This document shows positions 6,376 to 6,407 of a DNA stretch of 6,407 bases, piece after piece. The DNA comes from Terriglobales bacterium (lineage in GTDB: Bacteria > Acidobacteriota > Terriglobia > Terriglobales > Acidobacteriaceae), in contig JAATFE010000285.1 of NCBI GenBank assembly GCA_015655365.1, positions 1-6,407 on the forward strand. The letters run 5' to 3'. The position numbers were made by a program, and so were the translations under genes. The notes below the pieces were generated by a model. The model was not told the origin of the DNA and ran no database searches. It saw only the letters and a list, made by a program, of their open reading frames with translations. The stretch's first letter is position 1; every line of letters begins with the position of its first letter.

Positions 6376-6407
6376 GGCACTTCTTCTGGAATCGTGAAGT
6401 TCATTCC

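Overview
The window is GC-rich DNA from a diderm bacterium, most likely an acidobacterium (Acidobacteriota, class Terriglobia). The support is an LpxD lipid A enzyme, which implies an outer membrane, and two conserved hypothetical proteins of a kind I associate with that phylum. This assignment rests on recognition, not on a search.

Layout. From 1 to 190 there is a gene-poor end with REP-like sequence and three small palindromes (102-167). A further minus-strand gene may begin at the extreme left edge. From 191 to 2152 (minus) lies a membrane-bound diguanylate cyclase with MASE1, PAS and GGDEF domains, an intact active site and an intact inhibitory I-site. A 58-base gap with a candidate promoter separates it from a three-gene minus-strand cluster: a conserved hypothetical protein (4158-3649), lpxD (3619-2573) and a small predicted lipoprotein (2576-2211). 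lpxD and the lipoprotein gene overlap by 4 bases (ATGA) and are probably translationally coupled. From 4159 to 4350 is a divergent intergenic region. From 4351 to 6375 (plus) lies a tRNA nucleotidyltransferase / poly(A) polymerase family protein.

How the genes may work together. The lpxD cluster looks like an envelope unit: lipid A acylation, a small lipoprotein, and an uncharacterised protein translated just upstream. The diguanylate cyclase would turn a membrane-sensed signal into c-di-GMP and appears to have its own promoter. The most unusual gene is the last one. Its nucleotidyltransferase head carries substitutions at three normally conserved motif positions. Its C-terminus is a roughly 225-residue low-complexity tail, first strongly acidic and then a lysine/alanine/proline-rich histone H1-like segment. 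No mobile element, CRISPR array, tRNA or rRNA was seen. No wholly new system is evident; the nucleotidyltransferase with its bipolar tail is the best candidate for unusual biology.
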